DNA of 64,000 nucleotides from Planctomycetota bacterium (GCA_015654675.1 JAATGM010000020.1:204345-268344); one strand, 5' to 3'. Positions 28,127 to 37,533 are shown, counted from the stretch's first letter. Program-made: numbers and translations. Notes: generated by a model not told the origin, from the sequence alone.

Positions 28127-28641
28127 ACGTGCGACTCCTGAAAAGAGTGGCTGGGAAAGGGCAGCCCACGAGGCCCCCATCGATGCGTGAGAGCGCCAAC
28201 CATGCTTTCACCCATTGTATTGGTGGTTGGTGACCTTCTCCATCCACTCGCCCACCTTGCCGTCGGGACAGAGAATCTAACGGGACAGTTCGATGCGCCG
28301 GGAGACCGGCATGGAGTGGCGAATGCGAGAGTCCTACGGTGAAGGAATAGCGAACCACACCGCTCTCGAGTCGTGCACCGACGGCCGCATGGGTGATCCC
28401 AGTTGTAGACTTCGCGTCGGTCGCTCAACTGCTGTATCCAGAGCTTCGAAATGCGGCTGTCGCCACCGACCTCCCAAGCACGGTTGTCGGCCGGCTCGGG
28501 GAAGACCAGCGCTTCGAAGCGGTGCTCGGCGATCGTGCCGCTGACCCATGCGCCGCCCGCAAATCGCGGTGGTTTAGACTTCTCGATGACCAACGTGGCG
28601 AGCAACTCGTCGGGCGTGGTTTCGATCATTGCTTCATTCAT
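28123..28641 (-). pseudogene. Small conserved protein (DUF7678-like) with a degenerate C-terminus
   Basis: ATG 28641 has GGAGAA seven bases upstream. The first 80 or so residues look genuine and contain GGAWVSGTIAEHRFEALVFPEP and DSRISKLWIQQLSDRREVYNWD, the pattern of a small uncharacterised family (DUF7678-like, with a GTIxGxRFxAxVF strand pair and the RISKLW motif). After YNWD the frame reads as Arg/Ser/Cys-rich sequence unlike a normal protein, so the 3' end was probably lost or frame-shifted. The frame runs on to overlap the esterase start. Function unknown. Confidence 0.45.
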
Positions 28642-28903
28642 CGTGCTTCTCCAATGCTTACGCGTCATGCGTACAGGTCCATGAGGGCCAGAACTGAAAA
28701 TAAACTCAAGTCAATTCCGATCGGATTCAGCTAGAATCGGACAGGCGCACTCTCCTGTGGAGATTGAGGGCGGCCGGCACGCTCGTTGCTGGGAGCGGTG
28801 GGCAGGCTTGGGCTGGCCAATGTCCGTTCTGCCGTGCGGAACGCGAACGCTGACCGGATTTCTAGTCCCGATGCCCTCCAACGCCGACGATGCGATCAAC
28901 GCT

Positions 28904-28931
28904 TTGAATGTAAGTCCATTCCGAATATGTT
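28904..28931 (+). promoter_or_regulatory. Promoter placing transcription start on the GTG of the NTPase-nuclease gene
   Basis: TTGAAT (28904-28909), a 16-base spacer and TATGTT (28926-28931). The expected start, about seven bases on, coincides with GTG 28938. The gene has no Shine-Dalgarno site, so a leaderless mRNA is likely. The rest of 28642-28903 shows nothing. Confidence 0.5.
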
Positions 28932-28937
28932 TTCACC

Positions 28938-31900
28938 GTGTCCGACTTGCCACTTAATACGCTCCCCCGACGGCGCTTTCTCGCGATCGACCGAACGCCG
29001 GAATTGGACGAATTAGGCTTCTTGGCCCCGGAATCTGTAGCTGAGAGCTTTGGAGCGGACGACTTGTTCGAGCTTTGCGCAGTGCTTGTTTTGGCCCCTC
29101 CGTGGACAGGAAAGACGCTTACAGCCAAACAACTCAGGCATCATTTTCGCGAGAACCAGAATCTCGAATCAAGAGAGGCGCCGTTCGGAAGTTATTTTCA
29201 TGGCACACTATTTGAGGAACTAAGCACTACGTCGCCGGTGCAGCCGGGCTGGTTTCGTGAATGGCAGGATACGAGTAAGCGCGCCTGCTGGATTATTGAC
29301 GCAATCGACGAAGACGCGAAAATGCAACGGAACAAATCCCAAGAAGTAATGGAAATCATCGAAGGCCTGACGGGGGAGCAACGCGCGCGATTGTGCGTGA
29401 TTGTTTTTTGTCGTGAAAACGAAGTTCCACGACTATTTGTAAATCGCCTCGAGGTCGCTTATCCCGAGTATCGCGACAGCGATCGAAGTGCGCTCCGCAC
29501 AGTTCGGCTCGCGCCAATCGATCGGGTTGAAGCGGAATACATCGCCGGTGCGGGCGACGCATTCAAGCGCGTGTGCGATATCATCGAGAAGAATCACTTG
29601 GCAGCGATTTCTCAATACCCATGCGTCATCCAATCGATCCTCCGCCTTTCAGTCCACGAACGACTTGACGCCAAGGACGTGTGGACCGACATTTTGCGAG
29701 AATTGCTGAAAGAGCGACGCGATTCGCGAGTTGCAGATCGCGACTGGCCCTCGCTCGATGACCTGTTCGAAGCCACCACGCGCATTGCGGTAGTACTCCA
29801 GTTCGACGAAATCGGGGAGATCTGTACCGAGAGCTCGTTGTCCAAAGGGCCGAGCATCGATGACGTGTTCCGTAGTTCACCTGAGACTGTTCGTCGGCTC
29901 CGAGGCGCGGCTAGAGCAGCGTTGCACAGCGCGGTTTTCGCGCGTACGGCGTCGGGTTTTCGATTCGCGCAGAAGCACACGCAGGAATGGTTTTCTGCTC
30001 TGGCATTGAAGAAATTGTCTCTCGGCCAACTTCGACCGCTCTTCTCCGATAATTCCGGACAGCCGATCGAGGTTCACCGCGGGGTGTCGGCGATAGTTTA
30101 CGGGATTACAGATGAACCAACCATTAAGGAGTGGATCAGCGAACTCCACGGCGGGCTCGTTCCGCGATCCGATGCGGCACCGTGGTCGCTCGAAACGGCG
30201 ATGCGAGTCTTGGATCGCCTCCAAGACTTGGCGCGGAAATCTCAATCCGGACTGCACCTTTGGAGCAGTCAGGCCCTGGCGGGATTGAAGTCCCCGGGGT
30301 TAGGCGACGAGCTCTCGAAGCGCTTGGCTTTGAAGGGAATTAACGACTTTGAGAAGTGCCTTCTCCTCGAAGTTGCTCATGCTGTTCGCGCCACCGAAGC
30401 GCTGGATTACGCAGAATCGATCGTTCGGAATGACGCGGTGCCGGATAGAATTCGCATTCTCGGTGCCTTGATTCTTCGCGATGTGGCTGATGATCGCAGA
30501 CTGCAGAGCCTTCTTCCCTTCGTAGAATCGGCCGATCATAGCACGCGATCACAAAGAGACCTGATTTCATGCCTTTTGGAAGAATTGCTCGAGCGCCGAC
30601 TGATATCGCATGGTCAAGCGATCCGACTCGTTCCGGCCCGGTCCGGCACCATCGACTTCACGGCTCTGCTTCACCAGAAGCTGGCCGCAGGTCTATCTCT
30701 GGACGACGCCCGAAAAATGCTGCGCGAGGTTCACGCGAATGCACTAGACGCGGCTGAAAATACTGACGAGTCCGATGACGACCTTCCCGCGACGCTTCGC
30801 GGTCGGGCATTCTTGAAGCGCGCAATCGACTTAGTCGCGGGACAGGAAATCGTCAGCGATGCTGACCTCTCATTGCTTCAACCGATCGCGCTTCGACGAC
30901 CGGAACTTCGGATTACGGGGGCGAAGGTAACCAACATCCTAGAGCTCTTTCGTCGGTCGCGAGACGCTCGCCGGCGCTTGTTTCAAGCGGGAATCGCCCT
31001 AAATCCAAGAAATGAGCCGCGTTTTACCGATCAGTGGCGGTGGGCGCTTACGGACGAAGATCTCGATTGGCTGCTTGACCTGGCAAAATCGTCCTTCCGC
31101 ACTTCGCCTTGGCTCTTGGGCGAACTTCTGTGGCGAGCCGCCAAGGCGTCCGTTGACGAGGCGACGAGAAGCCGAGTTCGTAGCGCTGTCAAGGCGATCG
31201 ATCCGAATGTCGTTCGCGATAGTGATAACCGAATGGAAGCAGCGCGCGCGCAGGAAGCAAGGCTGAGAGCTCGCCAAGAGGCGCGCGAGGCTAGACGCCG
31301 GACAAGGGAGTACGCGTTGGCCGAGCTCGTCATCGATGCGATCGAGAGTGCGCAACTCGACGCATGCGGAAGAATGCGTCGCCTCTCCTGGCTCTGTTTC
31401 ACCGGACAGCATATTCGGCCGACAAATGTGCGTGGCGACTGGGCAGATCTTGACGAGTCTCTCAAACATCGCGTAATTGCCGTTTGCGAGGAGGCGTTAA
31501 GAAGTTGCGAGCCGACGCCGATTCCGGCGAGCGGAGAGTTCCCTGGAACTATAATCTACGAGGCTCATGCCTTCGAGAAGGTCTCCTTTTGCGCTACGGT
31601 TACCTATCCCACATCGGATCAGATCATTCGCTGGCTACCCACGGCATTGTTTGTTTCCTCGATGGATCGCGCAGATCTTATTCGACGGTGCAATGGCGTC
31701 GATTCGGGAGCAACGGCTAGGGCCATCATATATGCCATTCGCCATGACTTGTCGGGTGATCGAGGTGGAGCGATGCTCGCTTCCTCATTGCCGTCTGACA
31801 TGTGGTCGTCGAATTTTTGCGAACGAATAGCGGAACTAATCAACGACGAGTCTCTTCTGTCCATTGGGCGGAGCGAACTCTTGCGGTACTTCGTCCGCCG

Positions 31901-33239
31901 TGATCGCAAGCGCGCTCACGCGATCGCAATCAAGTGGGCGGCCCAAGAATCGGGCACTTCGCTGCATGAAGACGAGATGCGAATAGTTGCAATAGATGCA
32001 CTGTGTCAGTCAGCCCCGGCGGTGGCGATGGACTGGCTTGAACGGATTCCCACGGCGGCTCGGCCGGAAGCGCTGAAGTCGATGCATTCATTTACAGAAT
32101 CCGATCGATTCGGGGGAATCGATCTGGGGTCTTGGAGTGCGATCGCGTTAGAGCGGCTCTGTTACTTACTCAATGAAGCGATTCCGGCTCGCGAGAATGA
32201 GACGACAACGGCCCGGTCTGGGGGGTGGGAAAAGGGCGAGCCGCGGATCAGGTACCTTCGGGATGCAATCCCCACAGTTTTGTTCAAACGCGCAGATGAA
32301 GACAGTTCATTGGCGCTTGATCGATTGGCCAACCGCTACGCCCGGATTCGCAATTGGCGCGACGACGCTCGAATCCAGTATCAGGCCGAAGGCGTGGCCC
32401 GACTGCTGCATTCAGGACCGGCCAAACCGGGCAGCTTGGGTGCGATTCCTGTTCAATCAATGATTCGCCTGCTCGACGACGCGGCGTTCCGAATAATCCG
32501 CGGCAACAACGACCTACAGCGAGTACTTGTCGAGGAATTGAGAGCCATAGGGAGGAATGCCAAGGAACATTTGTCGTTGCTCTACTTCCCATACGGGCGG
32601 GGGGGTTCAAAGAAGGGGAATCGGAAAAAGAGACGTGCATCAAAACGTGCGCATCTGAATGAGGACGCGTTACAAGCCTACTTACTTTGTCGACTCAGTG
32701 ATCGCCTTCCGGACAAGTCACTCGATCCAACAACGACCGTGACCTTCATCAACCGGGAACCGCTCGGTACACGCGATCAACGGCTGGACCTTAAGGTGCA
32801 AGCGCCGACTGTGGATGGAAGTCGGGCGGAGGTGATTGTCGAGGTGAAGTGGTCTGATCATCGCGAAGTTGGCAATAGCCTAAGATCGCAGCTTGGCGCG
32901 CGATATCTGCGAGAACTTCACCTGACGCATGGAATTTATCTTGTCGGATGGTGCGGGTCGCGACCGAGGGTCGGAGGGCCTAGGCAGGGCTCGACGCCCC
33001 CGTTCTCCATGGATGAGTTTCAAGAGCGACTGGAGCGGCAGGCGGACGAATTCGCAGTAAAGAACGATGGAATGTCGATAGCTTCGATCGTGCTTGACCT
33101 CGTCTTCGGCTCACTGGTTGCGGAGAAGGGCGTTGAAGGCGGGGCGAAAAGGCGACCACGAGATCGTTCGCTGAAGCGTACCAATCGTCGAAGTCGCCGC
33201 AATTCAGCACGTCCGACTACGCGGCGGCGTCGCCATTAG
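28938..33239 (+). CDS. STAND/NACHT-like NTPase with C-terminal PD-(D/E)XK nuclease motif; candidate antiphage protein
   Basis: 1,433 residues from GTG 28938. The N-terminal NTPase has a Walker A, APPWTGKT (residues 53-60), and a Walker B with the double acid of STAND/NACHT proteins, CWIIDAIDED (117-126). A sensor-like strand (RLCVIVFCREN) and a winged-helix-like region (to about 360) follow. Residues about 400-1,250 are helical with Arg-rich segments and no repeat I can name; there is a conserved-looking GEFPGTIIYEAHAFEKV near 865. At about 1,282-1,304, RLDLKV and EVIVEVKW fit the D...ExK core of a PD-(D/E)XK nuclease, followed by SLRSQLGARYL. The tail is strongly basic. Known Avs/bNACHT defence proteins have a similar ATPase but usually place the effector at the N-terminus. 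It sits in an integrated island next to a serine recombinase. Confidence 0.72.
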   Translation: MSDLPLNTLPRRRFLAIDRTPELDELGFLAPESVAESFGADDLFELCAVLVLAPPWTGKTLTAKQLRHHFRENQNLESREAPFGSYFHGTLFEELSTTSPVQPGWFREWQDTSKRACWIIDAIDEDAKMQRNKSQEVMEIIEGLTGEQRARLCVIVFCRENEVPRLFVNRLEVAYPEYRDSDRSALRTVRLAPIDRVEAEYIAGAGDAFKRVCDIIEKNHLAAISQYPCVIQSILRLSVHERLDAKDVWTDILRELLKERRDSRVADRDWPSLDDLFEATTRIAVVLQFDEIGEICTESSLSKGPSIDDVFRSSPETVRRLRGAARAALHSAVFARTASGFRFAQKHTQEWFSALALKKLSLGQLRPLFSDNSGQPIEVHRGVSAIVYGITDEPTIKEWISELHGGLVPRSDAAPWSLETAMRVLDRLQDLARKSQSGLHLWSSQALAGLKSPGLGDELSKRLALKGINDFEKCLLLEVAHAVRATEALDYAESIVRNDAVPDRIRILGALILRDVADDRRLQSLLPFVESADHSTRSQRDLISCLLEELLERRLISHGQAIRLVPARSGTIDFTALLHQKLAAGLSLDDARKMLREVHANALDAAENTDESDDDLPATLRGRAFLKRAIDLVAGQEIVSDADLSLLQPIALRRPELRITGAKVTNILELFRRSRDARRRLFQAGIALNPRNEPRFTDQWRWALTDEDLDWLLDLAKSSFRTSPWLLGELLWRAAKASVDEATRSRVRSAVKAIDPNVVRDSDNRMEAARAQEARLRARQEAREARRRTREYALAELVIDAIESAQLDACGRMRRLSWLCFTGQHIRPTNVRGDWADLDESLKHRVIAVCEEALRSCEPTPIPASGEFPGTIIYEAHAFEKVSFCATVTYPTSDQIIRWLPTALFVSSMDRADLIRRCNGVDSGATARAIIYAIRHDLSGDRGGAMLASSLPSDMWSSNFCERIAELINDESLLSIGRSELLRYFVRRDRKRAHAIAIKWAAQESGTSLHEDEMRIVAIDALCQSAPAVAMDWLERIPTAARPEALKSMHSFTESDRFGGIDLGSWSAIALERLCYLLNEAIPARENETTTARSGGWEKGEPRIRYLRDAIPTVLFKRADEDSSLALDRLANRYARIRNWRDDARIQYQAEGVARLLHSGPAKPGSLGAIPVQSMIRLLDDAAFRIIRGNNDLQRVLVEELRAIGRNAKEHLSLLYFPYGRGGSKKGNRKKRRASKRAHLNEDALQAYLLCRLSDRLPDKSLDPTTTVTFINREPLGTRDQRLDLKVQAPTVDGSRAEVIVEVKWSDHREVGNSLRSQLGARYLRELHLTHGIYLVGWCGSRPRVGGPRQGSTPPFSMDEFQERLERQADEFAVKNDGMSIASIVLDLVFGSLVAEKGVEGGAKRRPRDRSLKRTNRRSRRNSARPTTRRRRH

Positions 33240-33256
33240 AACGCCGATTGGTGTCG

Positions 33257-35194
33257 TTACGCTCCAGTAGTTTCTGGATTGGAAAGCCGAGTGGACACAG
33301 TGTCCGTCTCATCCACATGAATTGGTGAGGCAGGAAGCTTGCGCACGTGCACTACCATGCAGCCGCCGCGGAAGTCAATTCGTGTCTGGGTGATGCACTT
33401 GCGCAGCGAAACCCGCTTCTCCTCCGGGACTCCGTGGCGGAGCGTCCGCTCCAGCCCCGCCAGGAACTGCATTGATTCGGCGACGATCGTCTGAACGGAG
33501 ACCTGCGAAATCGAGAGCGTTTCGAGTTGCCCCGCCTGAGCGGCTAACTCTGCCTCCTCCCGCTGGAGTTCCTTTAGCCGCATATCTATGAGTTCGCGAT
33601 TGGTCTCGGTGATATTGTCGAGCAGGTTTCGGATGATCGCTCCGATCTCTTTCGAACGGATTTCGAGCCGCCTTCGTGCCTGCTTCAAATCGCATTTTTC
33701 GCTGCCTTCCAGTTCGCGGACGGCTTTGGCCAGCCGCTCGCGGCCACCGGGCTCCAGATAAGGCCGGTAGTGGGTTAGCACGGCTTCGATCACAGCCGAT
33801 TCGAGTTCTTCCTGCGGAATAGCATTGAGTTGGCAGATGGTTGGCCCCTTGGTGATGTATCCCCCGCAGGCGTAAGCGAAGGTCCGCACGGCGCTGCCGT
33901 CGATTCGACGACGGCCTTTCACCCGCGTGTAGCCCTGGTAGCGGTTGCCGCAGCGGGCGCATTGGAGCAGTCCGGACAGAATGAAGCGTGACCGCGTGCC
34001 GTTCCAGCCGCCCGTTGGCTTACGCGACTGGCCGCGCTGGGACGCCGACGTTGGCCGCGCCTCGCGGGCCGAACGGGCCTGTTCGAACAGGCGTCGTGAA
34101 ACTAGCGCCGGATGGGCGTCGCGGATGATTATCCAGTCGGATTCGGCATTGGGGACCAGCCGTGCGCCGTGGGCTACCTTGCGCTGCACGGCTTGTCGCT
34201 CGGCGATCTGGTGGAAGCGACCATCCGTCCTTCGGTTCCAGACCATATCACCCGCGTAAGCTTGATTGACGAGCAGTGAACGGATGGTCGTATCGGTCCA
34301 GAAGCCGTGATAGATCACGGCCCAGGCCGGCCCCCGGGGCGTTGGAACCTTCTTGCGGTTGAGCGAATCGGCGATGGCCTTGAAACCCTTATTCTGTTCG
34401 ACGTACATGCCGAAGACATCGCGGATGACCTGAACGCGGGCAGGCTCGCTGGGGACCAGCTTTGCCCGGTCACGTTTGGAGATGCTGAGCGACTCGCCTC
34501 GCGCCAGCGTTCGGCCGAGTTTGCCATTCTCATCCAGAACCTGCTTCGTGCCGTCGGGCATGAAGCGCTGGACCAGCAGGAACTTGCCTTCGGCATTTTC
34601 ATACCGCAAGTCGTAGCCGTACGGCGGTACCCCGCCCATCCAGACGCCGCCACCCACTTTGCTGAGCAGGCCGCGAATGGTAACCCGTGAGAGGTCCTTA
34701 GACTCCTCGCGGGCCTGCCATTGCTTAACGGGGCGGAGCAGATCGTCTGTGGCATCGCCATTGAAGTTCTCGGAGGCGTAGCAAACCTCGACGCCGTGCA
34801 TCCGCAGGACGTGGCGGTAGTACCCCGCCTCGTCGTTGTCGACGCGGCCGAACCGTTTGACGTCATAGACGATGATGTTTGTGAAGATGCGCGACGGCCT
34901 CTGGGCGGCGGCGATCATCTCTTGGAAGGCCCGGCGACCGATACTGCTGGTGCCGCTGATCGCATCGTCGATGTAGAATTTATCGATCCGTAGACCGTGT
35001 AGGAGGGCGTAGGACTCGACGGCCTTCTTTTGGTCCGGGATGGATTGCTCTTGGCGGTCCGTGGAGCGGCGCAGGTAGCCGACGGCGGTGGTGCCGTTGG
35101 TTGGTTGGGCTTCCGCACCAACTGTTGCGAGGACTGCTCGGAATGGGGGCGGCGGTGAAGCAGGACTGGCTGCGAGTAACGAAGGCCGCGCCAT
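33257..35194 (-). CDS. Large serine recombinase
   Basis: 645 residues from ATG 35194; the frame extends further upstream but that part has no family similarity. The resolvase domain has the catalytic serine in VGYLRRSTD, then VYDVKRFGR with its active-site arginine. The recombinase domain follows (GVPPYGYDL; GFKAIADSLNRKKVPTPRG), then a zinc ribbon (CARCGNRY ... YACGGY ... ICQ) and a coiled coil (about 520-600, rich in Glu/Arg/Leu). This is the architecture of integrases of phages and conjugative or mobilisable elements and of DNA-inversion enzymes. It converges with the NTPase-nuclease gene, 17 bases apart, and probably moved that cargo. Confidence 0.88.
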   Translation of the reverse strand: MARPSLLAASPASPPPPFRAVLATVGAEAQPTNGTTAVGYLRRSTDRQEQSIPDQKKAVESYALLHGLRIDKFYIDDAISGTSSIGRRAFQEMIAAAQRPSRIFTNIIVYDVKRFGRVDNDEAGYYRHVLRMHGVEVCYASENFNGDATDDLLRPVKQWQAREESKDLSRVTIRGLLSKVGGGVWMGGVPPYGYDLRYENAEGKFLLVQRFMPDGTKQVLDENGKLGRTLARGESLSISKRDRAKLVPSEPARVQVIRDVFGMYVEQNKGFKAIADSLNRKKVPTPRGPAWAVIYHGFWTDTTIRSLLVNQAYAGDMVWNRRTDGRFHQIAERQAVQRKVAHGARLVPNAESDWIIIRDAHPALVSRRLFEQARSAREARPTSASQRGQSRKPTGGWNGTRSRFILSGLLQCARCGNRYQGYTRVKGRRRIDGSAVRTFAYACGGYITKGPTICQLNAIPQEELESAVIEAVLTHYRPYLEPGGRERLAKAVRELEGSEKCDLKQARRRLEIRSKEIGAIIRNLLDNITETNRELIDMRLKELQREEAELAAQAGQLETLSISQVSVQTIVAESMQFLAGLERTLRHGVPEEKRVSLRKCITQTRIDFRGGCMVVHVRKLPASPIHVDETDTVSTRLSNPETTGA

Positions 35195-35328
35195 GCGTGG
35201 TGTGCAAGAAGCCGGATTTGTGTTCTCGCGCCGCTGACGGGACGGTCGTCTGCTGCATGCGGACCGAGTCGCCGAAGTCCATGAAGAACGGCGGATGGCT
35301 GCATCGGCTGGGCGAACCTTCAAGGTAA
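35143..35328 (+). CDS. Small zinc-finger protein, fragment of a phage/plasmid primase-type N-terminus
   Basis: 61 residues from ATG 35143. The pattern DWLRVTKAAPCVVCKKPDLC...VVCCMRTESPKSM...GGWLHRL matches the zinc-binding N-terminus common in primase-like proteins of phages and plasmids (CPVCGK-x-D-W-C ... AVCxRVES ... GWLHRL). Only this module is present. It starts within the recombinase reading frame on the other strand and overlaps the next small gene by 34 bases. It is either a stand-alone finger or a remnant of a replication protein. Confidence 0.55.
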   Translation: MGAAVKQDWLRVTKAAPCVVCKKPDLCSRAADGTVVCCMRTESPKSMKNGGWLHRLGEPSR

Positions 35329-35447
35329 TTCAGCCGCCGAGCGAGAAGGACATCGGGGCCTACATCCAGAAGCGGCCCCGCGGGATGGATCGGGGCGCAA
35401 TGCGGGCGGAAATCGAGTCACTGATTGAGAAGGCGAGCGTGATGTGA
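35295..35447 (+). CDS. Small 50-residue protein of the mobile element
   Basis: ATG 35295 to TGA 35447. The product contains FKVIQPPSEKDIGAYIQKR and ends AEIESLIEKASVM; it is polar, helical and balanced in charge, unlike chance frames in this GC-rich DNA. It overlaps the zinc-finger gene in another frame, as small phage genes often do. No family recognised. Confidence 0.4.
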   Translation: MAASAGRTFKVIQPPSEKDIGAYIQKRPRGMDRGAMRAEIESLIEKASVM

Positions 35448-35454
35448 CGCCGAC

Positions 35455-35661
35455 TCAGAGCTGTCGAATGACGGTGTATTCCGTGGCGTCTAGCAGCCTC
35501 AGGTTCTTCACCTCCACCGTCCAACCCTCGCGCCCCGCAAGGAACCCATTGCGGGCAAGCCAATCGCGAACCTCTTGGTCGACCCACTGGCGGCGTTCAG
35601 AGCGTGAGAGTGTCAGCTTCAGACGCTCGATGTTGACCTTGATGAGAAAGCGATCGTGCAT
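35455..35661 (-). CDS. Small hypothetical protein
   Basis: 68 residues, starting MHDRFLIKVNIERLKL and containing RRQWVDQEVRDWLARNGF and WTVEVKNLRLLD. Composition and helix/strand alternation look genuine. It lies between the mobile-element genes and the broken methylase gene, on the recombinase strand. No family recognised, no clear ribosome site. Confidence 0.45.
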   Translation of the reverse strand: MHDRFLIKVNIERLKLTLSRSERRQWVDQEVRDWLARNGFLAGREGWTVEVKNLRLLDATEYTVIRQL

Positions 35662-35700
35662 GGCGCGCGATTGTAGGCGCTTCTCGGAGACGGTGTGGGC

Positions 35701-36060
35701 GTGAAAATTACGGCCATCGCATCATGGTTCGGCGGCAAGCGCACGATGGCCCCGCTGATCGCGCGCGAGCTGGGCAAGCACAGCCAGTTCTTCGAGCCAT
35801 TCTGCGGCGGGATGTAGGTGCTCTTCGCGAAAGAGCCATCCCAGAAGGAAACAGTTAACGACCTTCACGGCACACTGATCAACCTGGCTCGCGTGGTCCA
35901 GGACGACGACCGGGCGCCGAAACTCTACGAAAAACTCCAGCGGGTGCTATTCAGCGAATCCGTCCTCGAGGACGCGAAGCACTGGTTGGAAGGCCGGACA
36001 GCGTCATGTGACCCGCTTCAATGGGCCTATTGGTATTTCATCGCCTGCTGGATGGGGCGG
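35701..36060 (+). pseudogene. Broken Dam-type (D12 class) DNA adenine methyltransferase
   Basis: From GTG 35701. The start KITAIASWFGGKRTMAPLI and FFEPFCGGM is the SAM-binding motif of D12 adenine methylases. The next codon is TAG (35815-35817), and the same frame then continues [18 protein letters not shown]...; intact relatives read FCGGMSVLF, so one base change (TCG to TAG) explains the stop. The frame goes on through [13 protein letters not shown] and then switches, without a stop, into type I restriction subunit sequence at about 36061. The DPPY motif is not reached. It is therefore doubly inactivated: nonsense mutation and loss of the C-terminal half. Confidence 0.75.
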
Positions 36061-36396
36061 TTCTCGCGGTGCAAAGAGCTGTTGCGCCAACCCCCGGAGC
36101 AGGCCACCGATCGCGCAGACCTGCGGGCGCGACTCGCTCGGGCGTCCGGCGGAGTCGTCTTTACCACGATTCAGAAGTTCTTCCCCGAGGAACGGGGAGA
36201 TAAGCATCCGATTTTGTGTGAGCGGCGCAATATCGTTGTGATCGCCGACGAGGCGCACCGAAGCCAGTATGACTTCATCGACGGTTTCGCCCGACACATG
36301 CGCGATGCGCTGCCGCATGCGTCGTTCATTGGATTCACCGGCACACCGATTGAGAAGACGGACGCCAACACGCAAGCGGTGTTTGGCGATTGGTAG
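36061..36396 (+). pseudogene. hsdR: Fragment of a type I restriction enzyme R subunit (hsdR)
   Basis: Fused in frame to the methylase remnant. It begins [21 protein letters not shown] and carries the helicase motifs [28 protein letters not shown] (DEAH box) and [10 protein letters not shown]. It ends at a TAG after AVFGDW, where intact HsdR reads AVFGDYISVYDI; an ISVSDA-like continuation appears in another frame just after 36396, so a small insertion or deletion broke the frame. Only about 110 of the roughly 1,000 residues remain. No hsdM or hsdS is seen nearby. Confidence 0.78.
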
Positions 36397-36798
36397 AATC
36401 AGCGTGTCCGATGCAAGTCGGACATCCACGGGCGGCGGTTTTGAGTGTGCAACCGACCGCCCATTTTCTTGCGCTGCTCCGTCGGCGTAACACCGACCGT
36501 AGTTTCATTATGTACGCCCCTTTAGGAAGGTCCTGACCACGCTTCGCGCGTCTCATGGCGATGTTGACCGAGGCACTAGACGATCGGCCGCGGAGCTCAG
36601 ATCAATTCTCGGTTGGAGGGCTTCACTAGAAGTTTTTGTAGTTTTCGGGTCGACGCCATCAGGATGGGCGCTATTATTCGGTTCGCCGAGGAAACACACT
36701 CCCGCAAGTTACCTTGGCTCTCTCAGTGTGAAATGTGCTCACGGATCCGCGGTCAACCGGAGTTGTCCACGTTGAGCTATCTCGATAAAGAGAAACAC
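36397..36798. other. Gene-free stretch after the restriction remnant
   Basis: About 400 bases without a convincing gene, beginning with a few codons that still resemble HsdR in a shifted frame. Otherwise nothing recognised. Confidence 0.45.
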
Positions 36799-37533
36799 CT
36801 AGCGTTCCCGCTGCCCGAGCACTCCGCGACGGCAAGAGATGCTCAGGGCGATGATTGAGAGGAAGCTGAGCGTCGCGGGTTCGGGGACCGGTTCGAGCGT
36901 GAGTTGAAAAAAGCCGCTGCCCGTCGCGATCGCTCCCGAGTTGCCGAACGCATTGAGGCGCGTGATGTAGTTGATGGCATAGGTCCCCGCGGGGATGAGG
37001 GCCGTTTGGTCGGACGTGAAGATGCCGCTCAGGGGCGCTGGCGAGACGAAGGTGTCCTCACGATGGGAAACATCCAGAAATGTGTAAAAGGGCGGCCCAG
37101 GTCCGCCGGTGATTTGCAGTCCGCTTGAGATGTCCATACCGCCTACGGGTAGGTAATAGGAGTATGAGCCAGTCAGATGAGCGCGCAACGGCTCAGACGT
37201 TGTCAAGACAATGGAGCCGGTTGAGAAGCTAGCGGAAAGGCTGTTATGGAGGTCGGGCGTCACATGCGCCATGTCAAAATGGAATGAAGCGTGGTTGGCG
37301 GACCACGAGTGGCTGTACGACGTCATGGCTGTTCCGAGACCGAGGTGGGCCGAATGCGAGTCGACAAACGGGTTTGTGACAATGCTGAATGCCGTTGCAT
37401 CTTGGATCGGATCGCCACCCGCATCCTGTACCGCTGTCGCGAGACTCCACTCTGTCACCACAATTTGCGCGCGTGCATTGGACGAAACCACGCTGAGCGT
37501 GACTGCGGAAATCAATAAGAGCCGCCGCAACAT
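36799..37533 (-). CDS. Secreted PEP-CTERM protein
   Basis: 244 residues from ATG 37533. The signal peptide is at residues 1-22 (VSSNARAQ). The body is beta-rich with no enzyme motif. The C-terminus VPEPATLSFLSIIALSISC then RRGVLGQRER is a PEP-CTERM sorting signal: the PEP motif, a hydrophobic stretch and a basic end. Such proteins are cut and anchored by an exosortase, not encoded in this window. It is divergent from the giant beta-helix protein gene with about 100 bases between starts. Confidence 0.78.
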   Translation of the reverse strand: MLRRLLLISAVTLSVVSSNARAQIVVTEWSLATAVQDAGGDPIQDATAFSIVTNPFVDSHSAHLGLGTAMTSYSHSWSANHASFHFDMAHVTPDLHNSLSASFSTGSIVLTTSEPLRAHLTGSYSYYLPVGGMDISSGLQITGGPGPPFYTFLDVSHREDTFVSPAPLSGIFTSDQTALIPAGTYAINYITRLNAFGNSGAIATGSGFFQLTLEPVPEPATLSFLSIIALSISCRRGVLGQRER

